Shown here: positions 8,592-18,244 of the stretch, in pieces
Layout of the letters: each line of letters opens with the position of its first letter
How positions within the stretch are numbered: position 1 is the stretch's first letter
Source of the DNA: Lachnoclostridium phytofermentans
Lineage (GTDB): Bacteria; Bacillota; Clostridia; Lachnospirales; Lachnospiraceae
NCBI RefSeq assembly: GCF_000733755.1
Contig: NZ_JPOF01000007.1
Span: 372,001 to 436,000, forward strand
Direction of reading: 5' to 3'
Length of the DNA: 64,000 nucleotides
The notes under the pieces: model-generated
The model's database searches: none
What the model saw: only the letters and a program-made list of their open reading frames with translations
Told to the model about the DNA's origin: nothing
Position numbers and translations under genes: made by a program

Positions 8592-10994
8592 ATGAAAAAG
8601 TATGTACAGTGGATCGTTGTATTTCTATTTATAGGATTTATCTTGCAATCAGTATCAAATGTTGATGCTGCAACAGAAGAAAAGAAAAGTGTACCAAAAT
8701 TGTTCTATATGACTAGAAATACCGCAACAGCTCAGGTGGACAATAGCACAATAAAAATTAGTGAAGCCTATGATCAAAATGTAATACCATACATAGAGAG
8801 CGAAATTTTGTATGTACCCGCAAAATATGTTGCGAAATTTATGAACGGTACATACTCTTATACTAAAAAAACTAAGAAAACTACAATTAAGCTTGCGGGT
8901 AGTACTTTTATTGTGAAAGCAAATTCTAAGATAGTAACAATAAACGGTAAAAATATTACAATGAAAAATAAAGCATTAGAAAAAGGCGGTAATCTGATGA
9001 TACCCGCTAGTATCTTTGTTGATAATTTGAAAACACATAATGCGATTGTATATGAGGAGAGAGCCTTAATCATAAGTAAAAAAGGTGCTACCGATTTTTA
9101 TACCGATAACAATGAACCAATTGGTTATTGTGTTCCAGATGATACTACATGGCAAGAAACACTAAAAAAGCAAGCGAAAGGTGAGAAAGCGAAGAAAGCA
9201 GCGCAAGAGATTCTTGCTAAAATTATTACGCCTGATATGACAGATTTAGAAAAGGTCATAGCTGTTAACGACTACTTAATACAAAATACAACATATACAA
9301 GTGGAGATTACTCGATCTATGGTCCGATTTTAGATGGAACAGGAGTTTGTCAAGGATATGCTTTCTCGGCAGAGTTACTGCTTAATATGGCAGGAGTGAA
9401 TTGTACTAGAATTCAAGGATATGCAGGGATAGGTAGTAAAGAATTAACGAATGATATTTTAGATGCCCTTGGGTATATGGGGAATCTGCATGAATGGAAC
9501 TTAGTCGAGATTGATGGAAACTGGTATCACCTTGATATAACCTTTAGTGATGGAACGGTAAATGGAGAGGAATCATTTCAAAATGCGTATCAATATTTTT
9601 TATTGTCTGATACTGAGATTTCAGACGATCATATTTGGAGAAAGACCTTCTATCAAGAAGCACCTAAGAGTTTTACAAGCACAACCTTAGCAAATACCTT
9701 AGATTCCAAAGGATACCCTGTGATTTATGGACGAATTTCTTTACCAAACGGTGAAGTTGCTCCAAAAGGTGGAGTAGAAGTAAGTGTTAGAGTGGGAATG
9801 GGACTTAATTTAAATATAGATCGTGCCTATCTGATCAAGGAGGGAAAATCATATGTAGATTTTACGATTGTAGCCTCGAAGACGATTGATAAACAGAGAT
9901 TTCAAAATAGTTTTAGAATTATTACGAATACAAGAGGTTATGAAAAAGAGGTGTATTTGTTAGATACAAGTGCTACCAACGTTCAAGGGGTTTTAGTAAA
10001 AAAAGATATTAATTTAATCAATGGTAAGTTAATCATACCATCTTCTGTTACTCTAACCAAGGATTATAAATATACCGTTGAACTTACAACCTATTATAAA
10101 GTAGAAGGAGCCAATGGCCTTCGAAACGATGGAGGAGAAAGTTTCGATGGCATCCTAAAGGCAGGAGAGAAGGAAGCTACCTTTGATTTTGATTGTACAA
10201 TTCCTTCGACAGAATATGAATATACAATTCGTTACTACATTTCAGGGTTTAATAAGACACCTTTGGTTGAAAGCGGATTCCTAACTGCAAATGGGACGAT
10301 TGCTAGTGAGAGAACTTATATTAAAGGCAGTGAAAAACCACTCACTGATTTTATTATTCAGGTAAATGCAAAAGAAGTAACCCCAACCCCAACGCCTACC
10401 GAAGCACCGAAACTTAGCGGTACAAAGATGACGAAAGAAAATAGAGCAGAGCTGGTTAAAACCTTAAAGAATTACAACATTGGAAATAATGCGAAGTTAA
10501 GTAAGCTAAAAACAGAAAAGCAGATCATTGCTTTTGAAACATCGGAACCATATCAAGTATCAAATGCCATGAATGGTGACTACACGATGTATTATAAACG
10601 TAATTTAGATAGCGGTATTAAGTTAAGTACAATCTACTCATTCCAGGAGAATAACAAAAAGCTTTATATTAGCACTACGATTTCAAATATTGAGCTTTCT
10701 AAAGAGTACTATATGACAACGATGAATGAATTGAATCAATATTTACAGACTGCAACTTCCTCTAAAAAAATTGCTGATTTTTACGTTGTTTCTTATGAAA
10801 ATTATGGGGTGACAGTATTTGATGCGAAGAATAAAGAGCAAATCTTTCAAGATATCATGGCACATAAAGTATTTATAGAGGCTAATTATACAGTTGGAGA
10901 TAGTGTATATCAGATTTCATTAATGGGGGAAGAGAATGAGTTACCTAGGGTAACCATTTCACGTTTCACCAAGAAAGTCCATAGCGAATATTGA
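8592..10994 (+). CDS. Secreted transglutaminase-like protein with copper-amine-oxidase N-like domain
   Basis: An 800-residue exported protein. The signal peptide runs MKKYVQWIVVFLFIGFILQS and is cut near DAATE. Residues about 50-160 resemble the Cu_amine_oxidN1 repeat (ILYVPAKYVAKFM, NLMIPASIFVDNL). Residues about 190-330 are a transglutaminase-like cysteine-protease fold with Cys in GVCQGYAF (near 250), His in LHEWNLVEI (near 299) and Asp in HLDITFSDG (near 314), a complete triad. Beta-rich modules follow, then a TPTPTPTEAP linker and a C-terminal domain of unknown type. The likely role is binding or processing of wall or surface proteins. GGGGAG precedes the ATG; the gene stands alone. Confidence 0.8.
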   Translation: MKKYVQWIVVFLFIGFILQSVSNVDAATEEKKSVPKLFYMTRNTATAQVDNSTIKISEAYDQNVIPYIESEILYVPAKYVAKFMNGTYSYTKKTKKTTIKLAGSTFIVKANSKIVTINGKNITMKNKALEKGGNLMIPASIFVDNLKTHNAIVYEERALIISKKGATDFYTDNNEPIGYCVPDDTTWQETLKKQAKGEKAKKAAQEILAKIITPDMTDLEKVIAVNDYLIQNTTYTSGDYSIYGPILDGTGVCQGYAFSAELLLNMAGVNCTRIQGYAGIGSKELTNDILDALGYMGNLHEWNLVEIDGNWYHLDITFSDGTVNGEESFQNAYQYFLLSDTEISDDHIWRKTFYQEAPKSFTSTTLANTLDSKGYPVIYGRISLPNGEVAPKGGVEVSVRVGMGLNLNIDRAYLIKEGKSYVDFTIVASKTIDKQRFQNSFRIITNTRGYEKEVYLLDTSATNVQGVLVKKDINLINGKLIIPSSVTLTKDYKYTVELTTYYKVEGANGLRNDGGESFDGILKAGEKEATFDFDCTIPSTEYEYTIRYYISGFNKTPLVESGFLTANGTIASERTYIKGSEKPLTDFIIQVNAKEVTPTPTPTEAPKLSGTKMTKENRAELVKTLKNYNIGNNAKLSKLKTEKQIIAFETSEPYQVSNAMNGDYTMYYKRNLDSGIKLSTIYSFQENNKKLYISTTISNIELSKEYYMTTMNELNQYLQTATSSKKIADFYVVSYENYGVTVFDAKNKEQIFQDIMAHKVFIEANYTVGDSVYQISLMGEENELPRVTISRFTKKVHSEY

Positions 10995-11089
10995 CAGAAC
11001 ACATGGTTTATGTTATTTTAAAAAAGTATATAAATAAAACGAGAAAGGAAGATGTTTTTTGTTACGTGTATTAAGTAAAAGTGAGGTTT

Positions 11090-11164
11090 GTGCTAACTAG
11101 CACGAAAATTTAAGATGCAAAAAAGGTAATCTGCTGAAGTAATGTATTGTCAGCTTTCTTTTTT
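11090..11164 (+). terminator. Hairpin pair ending in a T-run downstream of the secreted protein gene
   Basis: GTGCT (11090-11094) pairs with AGCAC (11099-11103). Further on, GCTGA (11133-11137) pairs with TCAGC (11150-11154), followed by TTTCTTTTTT. A6 before the second stem can also pair with the T-run. This is the most likely end of the 8592-10994 transcript. Confidence 0.55.
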
Positions 11165-11265
11165 GTACCCAAAACCTGTTTTTACTTAAACGCCATTTAG
11201 TCTTGGTATACCGTAAGAAGCATCTTTTATTCTTATACTAATTCTAAATTGTTTGAACTAGCAGT

Positions 11266-11403
11266 TTCTTTATAGAAGCTTATTTAACATACGATACTTT
11301 TGATTTTATATAGAATTAGTATCGTGTTTGTTACAAAGCATTTCTATAAAGAAGCTTGATTATAGTCGTGAGTATCTTAAAACAGGTACCACGGCTTTTT
11401 TTT
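11266..11403 (+). other. Structured intergenic region ending in a terminator; possible small RNA
   Basis: TTCTTTATAGAA (11266-11277) is the inverse of TTCTATAAAGAA (11342-11353). Nested inside, ACGATACT (11291-11298) pairs with AGTATCGT (11318-11325). A terminator follows: GTCGTG-A-GTA (11365-11374) with TACCACGGC (11387-11395) and eight T's. No reading frame of note crosses it. The nesting plus terminator looks like an RNA gene or leader, but no known RNA family was recognised. The rest of the 683-base gap (11404-11677) is AT-rich DNA upstream of the MutS2-like gene. Confidence 0.45.
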
Positions 11404-11677
11404 GTGTTTTTTTATAGCACATGAAAGTGACGTGGTAATAGGGATAATTTTCAGGTTAGGTAATAGGATTATCTAGTATATGGGAATGTATAAGCAAACC
11501 ATTTTTTGTTTGGATTGTTTATCTGGTAGAGTGTTATAGGATTTCGGTACCAAAGTTTTTTAGATTAAAACAAACTTGGATATGTAATAAAATGACTAGA
11601 AGTGTAGAAAGGATAAAGGAACGAATCATTCTTTCTATTGTTTCGTACAGAAAATGTGAGTAAGAAAGAGGAAAATA

Positions 11678-13627
11678 ATGAATACAAGACAGACTTTAGA
11701 ATTTCAGAAAATATTAGAAATGTTAAGTGAATATGCAGTATCAGAAGAAGCAAAGAGGAATCTACTTAAGATGGAACCAAGCCTTTGTGAAACTGAGGTA
11801 TTAAACCGAACAAAAGAAACGACAGAAGCAAGGGTGATATATGATGTACAAGGAAATCCTCCGATGTCAGAGAGGAAAGAAATAGACATGATAGTATCGC
11901 TTGCGAAAAAGGGTGGAATGTTATCACCGGAACAGTTAACCTTGGTATCGCAGTTTATCGCTGCGGGCAGAAGATTAAAAAGCTATCTAACCAAAGCACA
12001 GTGTCTTAAGGTGGATTTAGCATTCTATGCAGACTCATTTACGTCATTAGAAGATCTGCAAGGAATCATTGATGGAGCAATTAGAAATCATCAGATTGAT
12101 AGTTCAGCTTCCAAAGAATTAAAAGACATAAGGCGGAAGATGGAATCAGTAAGTGGAGTAATGAAGTCAAAATTGGAGGCTCTTTTAAGAAGTAAAAAAG
12201 AGTGTTTTAGTGAAGGATTTGTATCGTTAAGAAATGGGCATTTTGTGCTTCCTGTGAAAAAGGAGTATAAGCATCAAATATCTGGAACTGTTCATGACGT
12301 ATCTTCTAGTGGTGCAACCTATTTTATAGAACCTGTAATTGCAGTTCGTTATAGTGAAGAACTATCAGTGTTAAAAGCAGCGGAAGCAAAGGAAGAAGCA
12401 GTAATCTTATACACATTAACTTCCCTTGTTATAGAGAATGAATTTGAGCTCATGAGAAATTATGAAACTATGGGGATTCTTGATGAGATATTCGCAAAAG
12501 CGAAACTTTCTGCTTTCATGAAGGCAGTTCCTGCAAGTTTAAATACAGAACGAAAGATAAAGATTATCAATGGTAGACATCCACTTTTAAAAAGAGAGGA
12601 ATGCGTACCGCTTAATTTTGAGTTTGCCAAGGGGATACGAGGTGTAATCATTACAGGACCAAATACAGGAGGTAAAACAGTAGCATTAAAAACGGTTGGA
12701 CTATTATCCATGATGGCACAAAGTGGTCTTCATGTACCATGTGAAGAAGCAGTTTTATGTATGAACGATGCAATTCTTTGTGATATTGGAGATGGGCAGA
12801 GTATCACTGAGAACTTGTCAACATTCTCGGCTCATATAACAAACATCATAGCGATATTACAGGAAATAACGAAGGATAGTTTGGTACTTTTGGATGAGTT
12901 AGGTTCCGGAACAGATCCAGCAGAAGGGATGGGGATTGCGATCTCGATTCTTGAAGAACTAAAAAAGAAGCAGTGTTTATTTCTTGCTACCACTCACTAT
13001 CCACAAGTAAAAGATTATGCTGCTCAGTCAGAGGGGATTATGAATGCAAAAATGGCATTTGATAGAGAAAGCTTAAGACCACTCTACCGTTTAGAAGTTG
13101 GTGAAGCTGGAGAAAGCTGTGCTTTATATATAGCAAAAAGATTAGGATTACCAAAGCACATGCTCATGCTAGCATATCAAAATGCCTACGGAGTTCAGGA
13201 AAAGGAGAATCATAAGGAGCTTAATCAGATGGAGCTTTTTTCTGAAAATGATCAAAGAAGCGTTTGGGAGGATAACTTAGAGAATTCATCCAATAGGCCT
13301 CGGATAGAAAAGAAGGTTGAGAGCAGGAGAAAAGAGCTTCCAGCAAAGGCAGCAAGTTTTCAACTCGGAGACTGTGTCATTGTATATCCAGAGAAAAAGG
13401 TAGGTATCGTGTATCAGGCATGCAATGAAAAAGGAGAAATCGGGATTCAGATAGCGAAAAAGAAAAAGCTCGTTAATTATAAACGAATTAAGCTTCATGT
13501 TGCAGCTACACAGATGTATCCAGCGGATTATGATTTTTCAATTGTATTTGATACCGTAGCAAACCGAAAGGCTAGACACAAGATGGAAAAAGGTCATCAG
13601 GAGGGAATGGAGATTCGATATAAGTAG
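11678..13627 (+). CDS. MutS2-like DNA-binding ATPase lacking the Smr domain
   Basis: The protein has 649 residues, against roughly 780 for typical MutS2. The N-terminal core and clamp helices lead to GHFVLPVKKEY and SSSGATYFIEP, the MutS2-type segment. The ATPase domain carries Walker A GPNTGGKT near residue 327, Walker B LVLLDELGSGTDP near 405 and the TTHYPQVK switch. After the ATPase there is a polar linker and a small basic beta domain (FQLGDCVIVYPEKKVGIVYQ), but no Smr nuclease motif. Family members bind branched DNA or collided ribosomes; without Smr this paralogue probably cannot cut. GAGG lies before the ATG. Confidence 0.8.
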   Translation: MNTRQTLEFQKILEMLSEYAVSEEAKRNLLKMEPSLCETEVLNRTKETTEARVIYDVQGNPPMSERKEIDMIVSLAKKGGMLSPEQLTLVSQFIAAGRRLKSYLTKAQCLKVDLAFYADSFTSLEDLQGIIDGAIRNHQIDSSASKELKDIRRKMESVSGVMKSKLEALLRSKKECFSEGFVSLRNGHFVLPVKKEYKHQISGTVHDVSSSGATYFIEPVIAVRYSEELSVLKAAEAKEEAVILYTLTSLVIENEFELMRNYETMGILDEIFAKAKLSAFMKAVPASLNTERKIKIINGRHPLLKREECVPLNFEFAKGIRGVIITGPNTGGKTVALKTVGLLSMMAQSGLHVPCEEAVLCMNDAILCDIGDGQSITENLSTFSAHITNIIAILQEITKDSLVLLDELGSGTDPAEGMGIAISILEELKKKQCLFLATTHYPQVKDYAAQSEGIMNAKMAFDRESLRPLYRLEVGEAGESCALYIAKRLGLPKHMLMLAYQNAYGVQEKENHKELNQMELFSENDQRSVWEDNLENSSNRPRIEKKVESRRKELPAKAASFQLGDCVIVYPEKKVGIVYQACNEKGEIGIQIAKKKKLVNYKRIKLHVAATQMYPADYDFSIVFDTVANRKARHKMEKGHQEGMEIRYK

Positions 13628-13657
13628 GTAAAATTTTGATAATCCTTGGAAAGCTTA

Positions 13658-13686
13658 TTGACTATTTTCTTAACTAATGTTATCAT
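13658..13686 (+). promoter_or_regulatory. Predicted sigma-A promoter of xylA
   Basis: TTGACT (13658-13663) and TATCAT (13681-13686) are separated by 17 bases. Downstream, at 13697-13723, TTAGTT and AATAAACAAATAG vaguely resemble the halves of a XylR operator; this is too weak to call. AAAGGGG is the ribosome site. Confidence 0.5.
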
Positions 13687-13739
13687 ATTATTGTAGTTAG
13701 TTCAGTGAATAAACAAATAGTTTAGAAAGGGGTAATCCT

Positions 13740-15056
13740 ATGAAAAATTACTTTCCAAATGTTCCAGAAGTAAAATACGAAGGACCAAATTCAACAAACC
13801 CATTCGCTTTTAAATATTATGACGCAGAGAGAATTGTTGCGGGTAAAACAATGAAAGAGCACTGCCGTTTTGCACTATCCTGGTGGCATACGCTTTGTGC
13901 AGGTGGAGCTGATCCATTTGGTGTAACAACTATGGATAGAAGCTACGGAAATATTACAGATCCAATGGAGTTTGCGAAAGCAAAAGTGGATGCTGGTTTT
14001 GAATTAATGACTAAATTAGGAATCGAATACTTCTGTTTCCATGATGCAGATATTGCTCCAGAAGGTGAGAATTTTGAAGAATCCAAGAAAAATCTTTTTG
14101 TAATCGTAGATTACATAAAAGAAAAGATGGATCAGACTGGTATTAAGTTATTATGGGGTACTGCAAATAACTTTGGTCACCCAAGATTTATGCATGGTGC
14201 TTCTACCTCCTGCAACGCGGATGTATTTGCATATGCTGCAGCTAAAATCAAGAATGCATTAGATGCTACGATTAAATTAGGTGGTAAAGGTTATGTATTC
14301 TGGGGTGGTCGTGAAGGTTATGAAACACTTCTTAATACAGATTTAGGGCTTGAACTTGATAATATGGCTAGACTTATGAAGATGGCTGTAGAATATGGCC
14401 GTGCAAATGGTTTTGATGGTGATTTCTACATCGAGCCAAAGCCAAAGGAACCAACCAAACATCAATATGATTTTGATACAGCAACCGTACTTGGTTTCCT
14501 ACGTAAGTATGGTTTAGAAAAAGATTTCAAGATGAACATCGAAGCAAACCATGCTACACTTGCTGGCCATACCTTTGAGCATGAGCTCGCTTTAGCAAGA
14601 GTGAATGGTGTATTTGGTTCCGTAGATGCAAATCAGGGCGATCCAAATCTTGGATGGGATACCGACCAGTTCCCTACAGATGTTCACAGTGCAACCCTTG
14701 CAATGCTTGAAGTATTAAAGGCTGGTGGATTCACTAATGGCGGACTTAACTTTGATGCGAAGGTAAGACGTGGTTCCTTCGAATTTGACGATATTGCATA
14801 TGGTTATATCGCAGGTATGGATACATTTGCTCTTGGCTTAATCAAGGCAGCTGAGATTATCGAAGATGGTAGAATTGCGAAATTTGTTGAAGATCGTTAT
14901 GCAAGCTATAAGACAGGAATTGGTAAAGCAATTGTGGATGGAACTACTTCTCTTGAAGAATTAGAGCAGTATGTTTTAACACATAATGAGCCTGTTATGC
15001 AGAGTGGTCGTCAGGAAGTTCTTGAGTCTATCGTAAATAATATTTTATTTCGATAA
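13740..15056 (+). CDS. xylA: Xylose isomerase
   Basis: A 438-residue class II xylose isomerase that converts D-xylose to D-xylulose in the cytoplasm, the entry step of xylose fermentation. Visible active-site elements: FHDAD (catalytic His near residue 101), the metal-binding [12 protein letters not shown] block, [23 protein letters not shown] and GWDTDQFP. The length is normal for the class with the N-terminal extension ([11 protein letters not shown]). From memory the sequence equals the C. phytofermentans enzyme known to work in yeast. Codon use is visibly more biased (GGT, GAA, CCA) than in neighbours, which fits high expression. No xylulokinase gene lies beside it; it has its own promoter and terminator. 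Confidence 0.97.
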   Translation: MKNYFPNVPEVKYEGPNSTNPFAFKYYDAERIVAGKTMKEHCRFALSWWHTLCAGGADPFGVTTMDRSYGNITDPMEFAKAKVDAGFELMTKLGIEYFCFHDADIAPEGENFEESKKNLFVIVDYIKEKMDQTGIKLLWGTANNFGHPRFMHGASTSCNADVFAYAAAKIKNALDATIKLGGKGYVFWGGREGYETLLNTDLGLELDNMARLMKMAVEYGRANGFDGDFYIEPKPKEPTKHQYDFDTATVLGFLRKYGLEKDFKMNIEANHATLAGHTFEHELALARVNGVFGSVDANQGDPNLGWDTDQFPTDVHSATLAMLEVLKAGGFTNGGLNFDAKVRRGSFEFDDIAYGYIAGMDTFALGLIKAAEIIEDGRIAKFVEDRYASYKTGIGKAIVDGTTSLEELEQYVLTHNEPVMQSGRQEVLESIVNNILFR

Positions 15057-15103
15057 GAAGAGTTAATATTAATCTAAAATTATTGCATAGATAAGATTAT
15101 AAT

Positions 15104-15144
15104 AAAGAGCGATCACATAGGAATTGTGTGATTGCTCTTTTTTT
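15104..15144 (+). terminator. Intrinsic terminator of xylA
   Basis: AAAGAGCGATCACA (15104-15117) pairs with TGTGATTGCTCTTT (15127-15140), one G-T wobble, followed by T's. The gap after it (15145-15439) has one small hairpin, ACTGG/CCAGT at about 15240-15262, and no recognised gene. Confidence 0.9.
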
Positions 15145-15439
15145 AGTAGTTAAGTTTTCAAAGTATGTAGATCTTTCCATAGGTTAGAGTTGAAATATCT
15201 GACTTATTTCTTTATAATCGTAAGTAACAGAACAGCTGTTTTATAGAACTGGTACCAACCCAGTATCTAGATGGAATAAAAAGCTTGTTTTGTAAGGATA
15301 AAAGTAAGAAATCGCATTAGTTTTTTGTAGATATTATGCGCACAGGTTTCATTGATGTAAATCACAGCGCTTTGATTGAATAAGAGTGAAATTAAATAAT
15401 TTTCACAAAACAAATAGCAGCGTAGAAATAAGGGTAATT

Positions 15440-16333
15440 ATGAAACAGGATATGGAATATAAAGTAGAAAATAATGAGATGATCGTTCAAAAATATAATG
15501 GAACATCAAGCCAGATTGAAATCCCTAGTGTTGTGGATGGATATCCTGTCACAGGAATTGCGGATTATGCCTTTCATAATTGTAGAAGTGTAAAAAAGGT
15601 AATTCTTCCAGATAGTATCATTACAATAGGAAACCACGCTTTCTATGATTGCAGGAGCTTAGAAAGCATGGTTATTTCTGATGCAATAAGAAGCATTGGT
15701 GACGGTGCGTTTAAGAACTGTTACCTACTAAACTCGATTGAACTATTTCATAGAAATGGCAGGATATCGGTATTAAGAAATATCTTGTCTGAATTTAGTG
15801 CAGAGCTTACTGTTACACTTCACTATGGACGCAATGCTTATGAAATAGGAAAAACAGCAAAGATAATTTTTCCTAGGTTTTTATATGACTACGTGGAGAA
15901 TAACTCTGCAAGGATTATTCGCCAGGAAACCTATGGTTCAGGAGTTCATTACCGTGAGTGTATGACAGGTAATGATATTGATTATAAAAAGTATGATTCG
16001 ATTTTTCATGTCGGCATGGCTGTTGATATGCTAGAAACAACCCTTTTCATCGCATTGTATCGAATCATGTACCCATATCAATTGATAGATTCAGCGAAAG
16101 AAAACTATAAAGACTTTATCCTGGAACATTGGGAAGTATTAATGAAATTATTAGTGGAAGAGGAGCTGAGGGATGAAATCCTTAGTTTATTAAAGGAAAA
16201 CATCATATCCTTAGAGCACCTTAACAGATTAATGGAGTATGCTAGAAGGCAGCAGAAATTAGAACTTGTAAGCTATTTTTTAAGTTATAAACAACGAAAT
16301 TATCTTAAAAAAAGTATCACATTTGATTTATAA
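15440..16333 (+). CDS. BspA-type leucine-rich-repeat protein
   Basis: A 297-residue protein from the ATG at 15440, chosen because AAGGG lies six bases upstream. A GTG further up (15386) has no good site. Residues about 10-110 hold LRR_5 repeats: IEIPSVVDGYPVTGIADYAF, KKVILPDSIITIGNHAF and SIGDGAFKNC. The C-terminal two thirds are alpha-helical and not recognised (DMLETTLFIALYRIMYPYQL). There is no signal peptide, so unlike many BspA proteins it should be cytoplasmic. It is followed 43 bases on by a VWA protein and then a MoxR ATPase, all on one strand, so it may be a substrate or adaptor of that pair. Confidence 0.75.
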   Translation: MKQDMEYKVENNEMIVQKYNGTSSQIEIPSVVDGYPVTGIADYAFHNCRSVKKVILPDSIITIGNHAFYDCRSLESMVISDAIRSIGDGAFKNCYLLNSIELFHRNGRISVLRNILSEFSAELTVTLHYGRNAYEIGKTAKIIFPRFLYDYVENNSARIIRQETYGSGVHYRECMTGNDIDYKKYDSIFHVGMAVDMLETTLFIALYRIMYPYQLIDSAKENYKDFILEHWEVLMKLLVEEELRDEILSLLKENIISLEHLNRLMEYARRQQKLELVSYFLSYKQRNYLKKSITFDL

Positions 16334-16376
16334 AACGAAACTAAAAGTTTTATTACAACAAGAAATGGAGGTTAGG

Positions 16377-18236
16377 ATGGAGCATGAAGTTAGGCAGAAA
16401 CTGAGACAGCTTGGGGAACGAATCTTAAAAAATAGTTCCAATGAGTTGTATCTGTCAATGCGATTTTTAGATGTTCCACTCAGTGAATTAAGTTATGAGC
16501 TGCGGATGTCCTCTTTTTATATGGGAACGGATGGGAGTACAATCTATTATAATCCAAGATTTTTAATAGAAAAGTACACGTATGACAGTGTCTATGTAAA
16601 CCGTTCTTATCTACACATGTTACTCCATAGTATTTTTCGTCATATGTATCTGAGAGAGGAACGCGACGAAGAAAAATGGAACTTAGCATGTGATATTGCG
16701 GTAGAATATATTATAGATGAGCTGGATAATAAGGCGACGAAACGACTTGTCTCATCCCGTCGAGAAGAACTCTATGAACGTTTATCCAAAGAACTTAAGG
16801 TATTTACGGCGGAGGGGATTTATCATCTGCTCCAAATCAATTGGTTTACTGAGAGAGAGATTGTTCAATATAGCGCTGAGTACTTAGTATGTGACCATCA
16901 GTTCTGGAATTTTGGAATCTCATCGAATAAAGGGAAAGATAGTGAGGACTCAAATCAAAAGGAGGAAACTGATCCTTCCCAAAGGAATGAGCAAACAAAC
17001 AGTAAAAATTCCAAAGAACAATTAAGAGAGAATCAAACTGAGGGACAAGACGAAAAAGAGCAAGAAGACAAAGATAAAGAAGATAAAGAGCAAGAAAATA
17101 AAGAGCAAGAAAATAAAGATCAAGAAAATAAAGATCAAGAAAATAAAGAGCAAGAAAATAAAGATCAAGAAGATAATGAGCTAAATAATAAAGATAAAGA
17201 GCAACAAGATAAAGATCTAGGAAGCAAAGATCAAGGATATAAAGGAGATAACGAGACAAAGGATAGGGGTCAAGAAAATAATAAAGAAGAAAAATCAGAA
17301 GTAGACAAATCAAAGAAAGATAAAATCAATCAGGGTAGAAACAATCAAGATAGAAGTAATCAGAATAGAAACAATCAAGATAGAAGTAATCAGAATAGAA
17401 ACAAAGTAGACAACGCAAGAGAAGAATATCAATCCTATGATGATAGAGCAGTAGAAGAACTTCCTATACGGGATGATAATTATAGAAAAGCACAGGAAAA
17501 TCGTTGGAAAGATATCAGTGAAAAGCTAAAGACTAATCTTGAGACTTATCAAGCAAATAGTCCAAAAGCTACAGAAAGCTTATTGAAAGGAATAGGTGCA
17601 GCGAATCGTGAAATCTACGATTATCAGACCTTCCTTCGAAAATTTGCAGTATATAAGGAGCGTCTTCAAGTAGATGAAGATTCTTTTGACTATGGTTTCT
17701 ATACCTTTGGCATAGAACATTATGGGAATATTCCTTTCCTTGAGCCATTAGAATATAAGGATGAAAAACGAGTTGAGGAGATTGTGATAGCAATTGATAC
17801 CTCTGGCTCATGTGCAAGTAGTTTAATCTATCGTTTTCTAAAAGAAACAATAAGAATTTTAAAAAGCACAGAGACATTTCATGATAAATTTAGAATTCAT
17901 GTGATTCAGTGCGATGAAGAAATTAAAGAACATAAGATTCTTACAAATCTTATGGAATTAAATCATTACATGGAACATTTTCAGGTGAAGGGATTTGGTA
18001 ATACAGATTTTAGGCCTGTGTTTGAATATATCAAGGAATTACAGCAAATAGGGCAATTGAAACGATTAAAAGGATTGCTATATTTTACAGATGGATATGG
18101 CACTTTTCCTAGTAAGCAACCAGAATACGAGACTGCCTTTCTATTTGTTCGGAATCAATATGAAGAAGACAGAGTTCCTGCATGGGCGATGAAAGTTGTA
18201 TTAGAAGAAGAACAAATTGAAAAGATGGGTGAATAG
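16377..18236 (+). CDS. DUF2201-type metallopeptidase-like / VWA domain protein
   Basis: The protein has 619 residues starting MEHEVRQKL; the ATG at 16377 was preferred because GGAGG lies five bases before it. Residues 1-180 resemble DUF2201_N, a putative zinc-peptidase fold with a His-rich helix, YLHMLLHSIFRHMYL. Residues about 183-348 are a highly charged, repetitive linker (QENKE/QENKD units, then RNNQDRSNQN units). The C-terminal domain, from about 460, is VWA-like with the MIDAS motif AIDTSGSCAS near 471, GNTDF and YFTDGYG. It pairs with the downstream MoxR ATPase, the classic ATPase plus VWA arrangement for remodelling or metal insertion. The target is unknown. Confidence 0.8.
   Translation: MEHEVRQKLRQLGERILKNSSNELYLSMRFLDVPLSELSYELRMSSFYMGTDGSTIYYNPRFLIEKYTYDSVYVNRSYLHMLLHSIFRHMYLREERDEEKWNLACDIAVEYIIDELDNKATKRLVSSRREELYERLSKELKVFTAEGIYHLLQINWFTEREIVQYSAEYLVCDHQFWNFGISSNKGKDSEDSNQKEETDPSQRNEQTNSKNSKEQLRENQTEGQDEKEQEDKDKEDKEQENKEQENKDQENKDQENKEQENKDQEDNELNNKDKEQQDKDLGSKDQGYKGDNETKDRGQENNKEEKSEVDKSKKDKINQGRNNQDRSNQNRNNQDRSNQNRNKVDNAREEYQSYDDRAVEELPIRDDNYRKAQENRWKDISEKLKTNLETYQANSPKATESLLKGIGAANREIYDYQTFLRKFAVYKERLQVDEDSFDYGFYTFGIEHYGNIPFLEPLEYKDEKRVEEIVIAIDTSGSCASSLIYRFLKETIRILKSTETFHDKFRIHVIQCDEEIKEHKILTNLMELNHYMEHFQVKGFGNTDFRPVFEYIKELQQIGQLKRLKGLLYFTDGYGTFPSKQPEYETAFLFVRNQYEEDRVPAWAMKVVLEEEQIEKMGE
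17091..17180. repeat. 15-base coding tandem repeat inside the VWA gene
   Basis: Six consecutive units of the form CAAGAAAATAAAGAG/T encode QENKE or QENKD; the last unit has diverged. Between 17337 and 17400 there is a second tandem of about 30 bases, present twice (NNQDRSNQNR). Both lie in the charged linker, so unit loss or gain would change linker length without a frameshift. Confidence 0.85.
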
Positions 18237-18244
18237 GAGCTACA

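Noticed and set aside
11365-11403. GGTACCACGG near a T-run, reminiscent of a T-box
   Set aside because: The full T-box sequence and specifier stem are absent; the bases are explained as the right arm of an ordinary terminator.
13690-13730. XylR operator upstream of xylA
   Set aside because: Only loosely similar half-sites were seen; spacing and symmetry do not match the known operator.
16846-17313. A long minus-strand frame across the VWA gene (Leu/Tyr-rich)
   Set aside because: It is the mirror of the Lys/Glu/Asn/Gln-rich repeat linker; the apparent protein is a by-product of that base composition.
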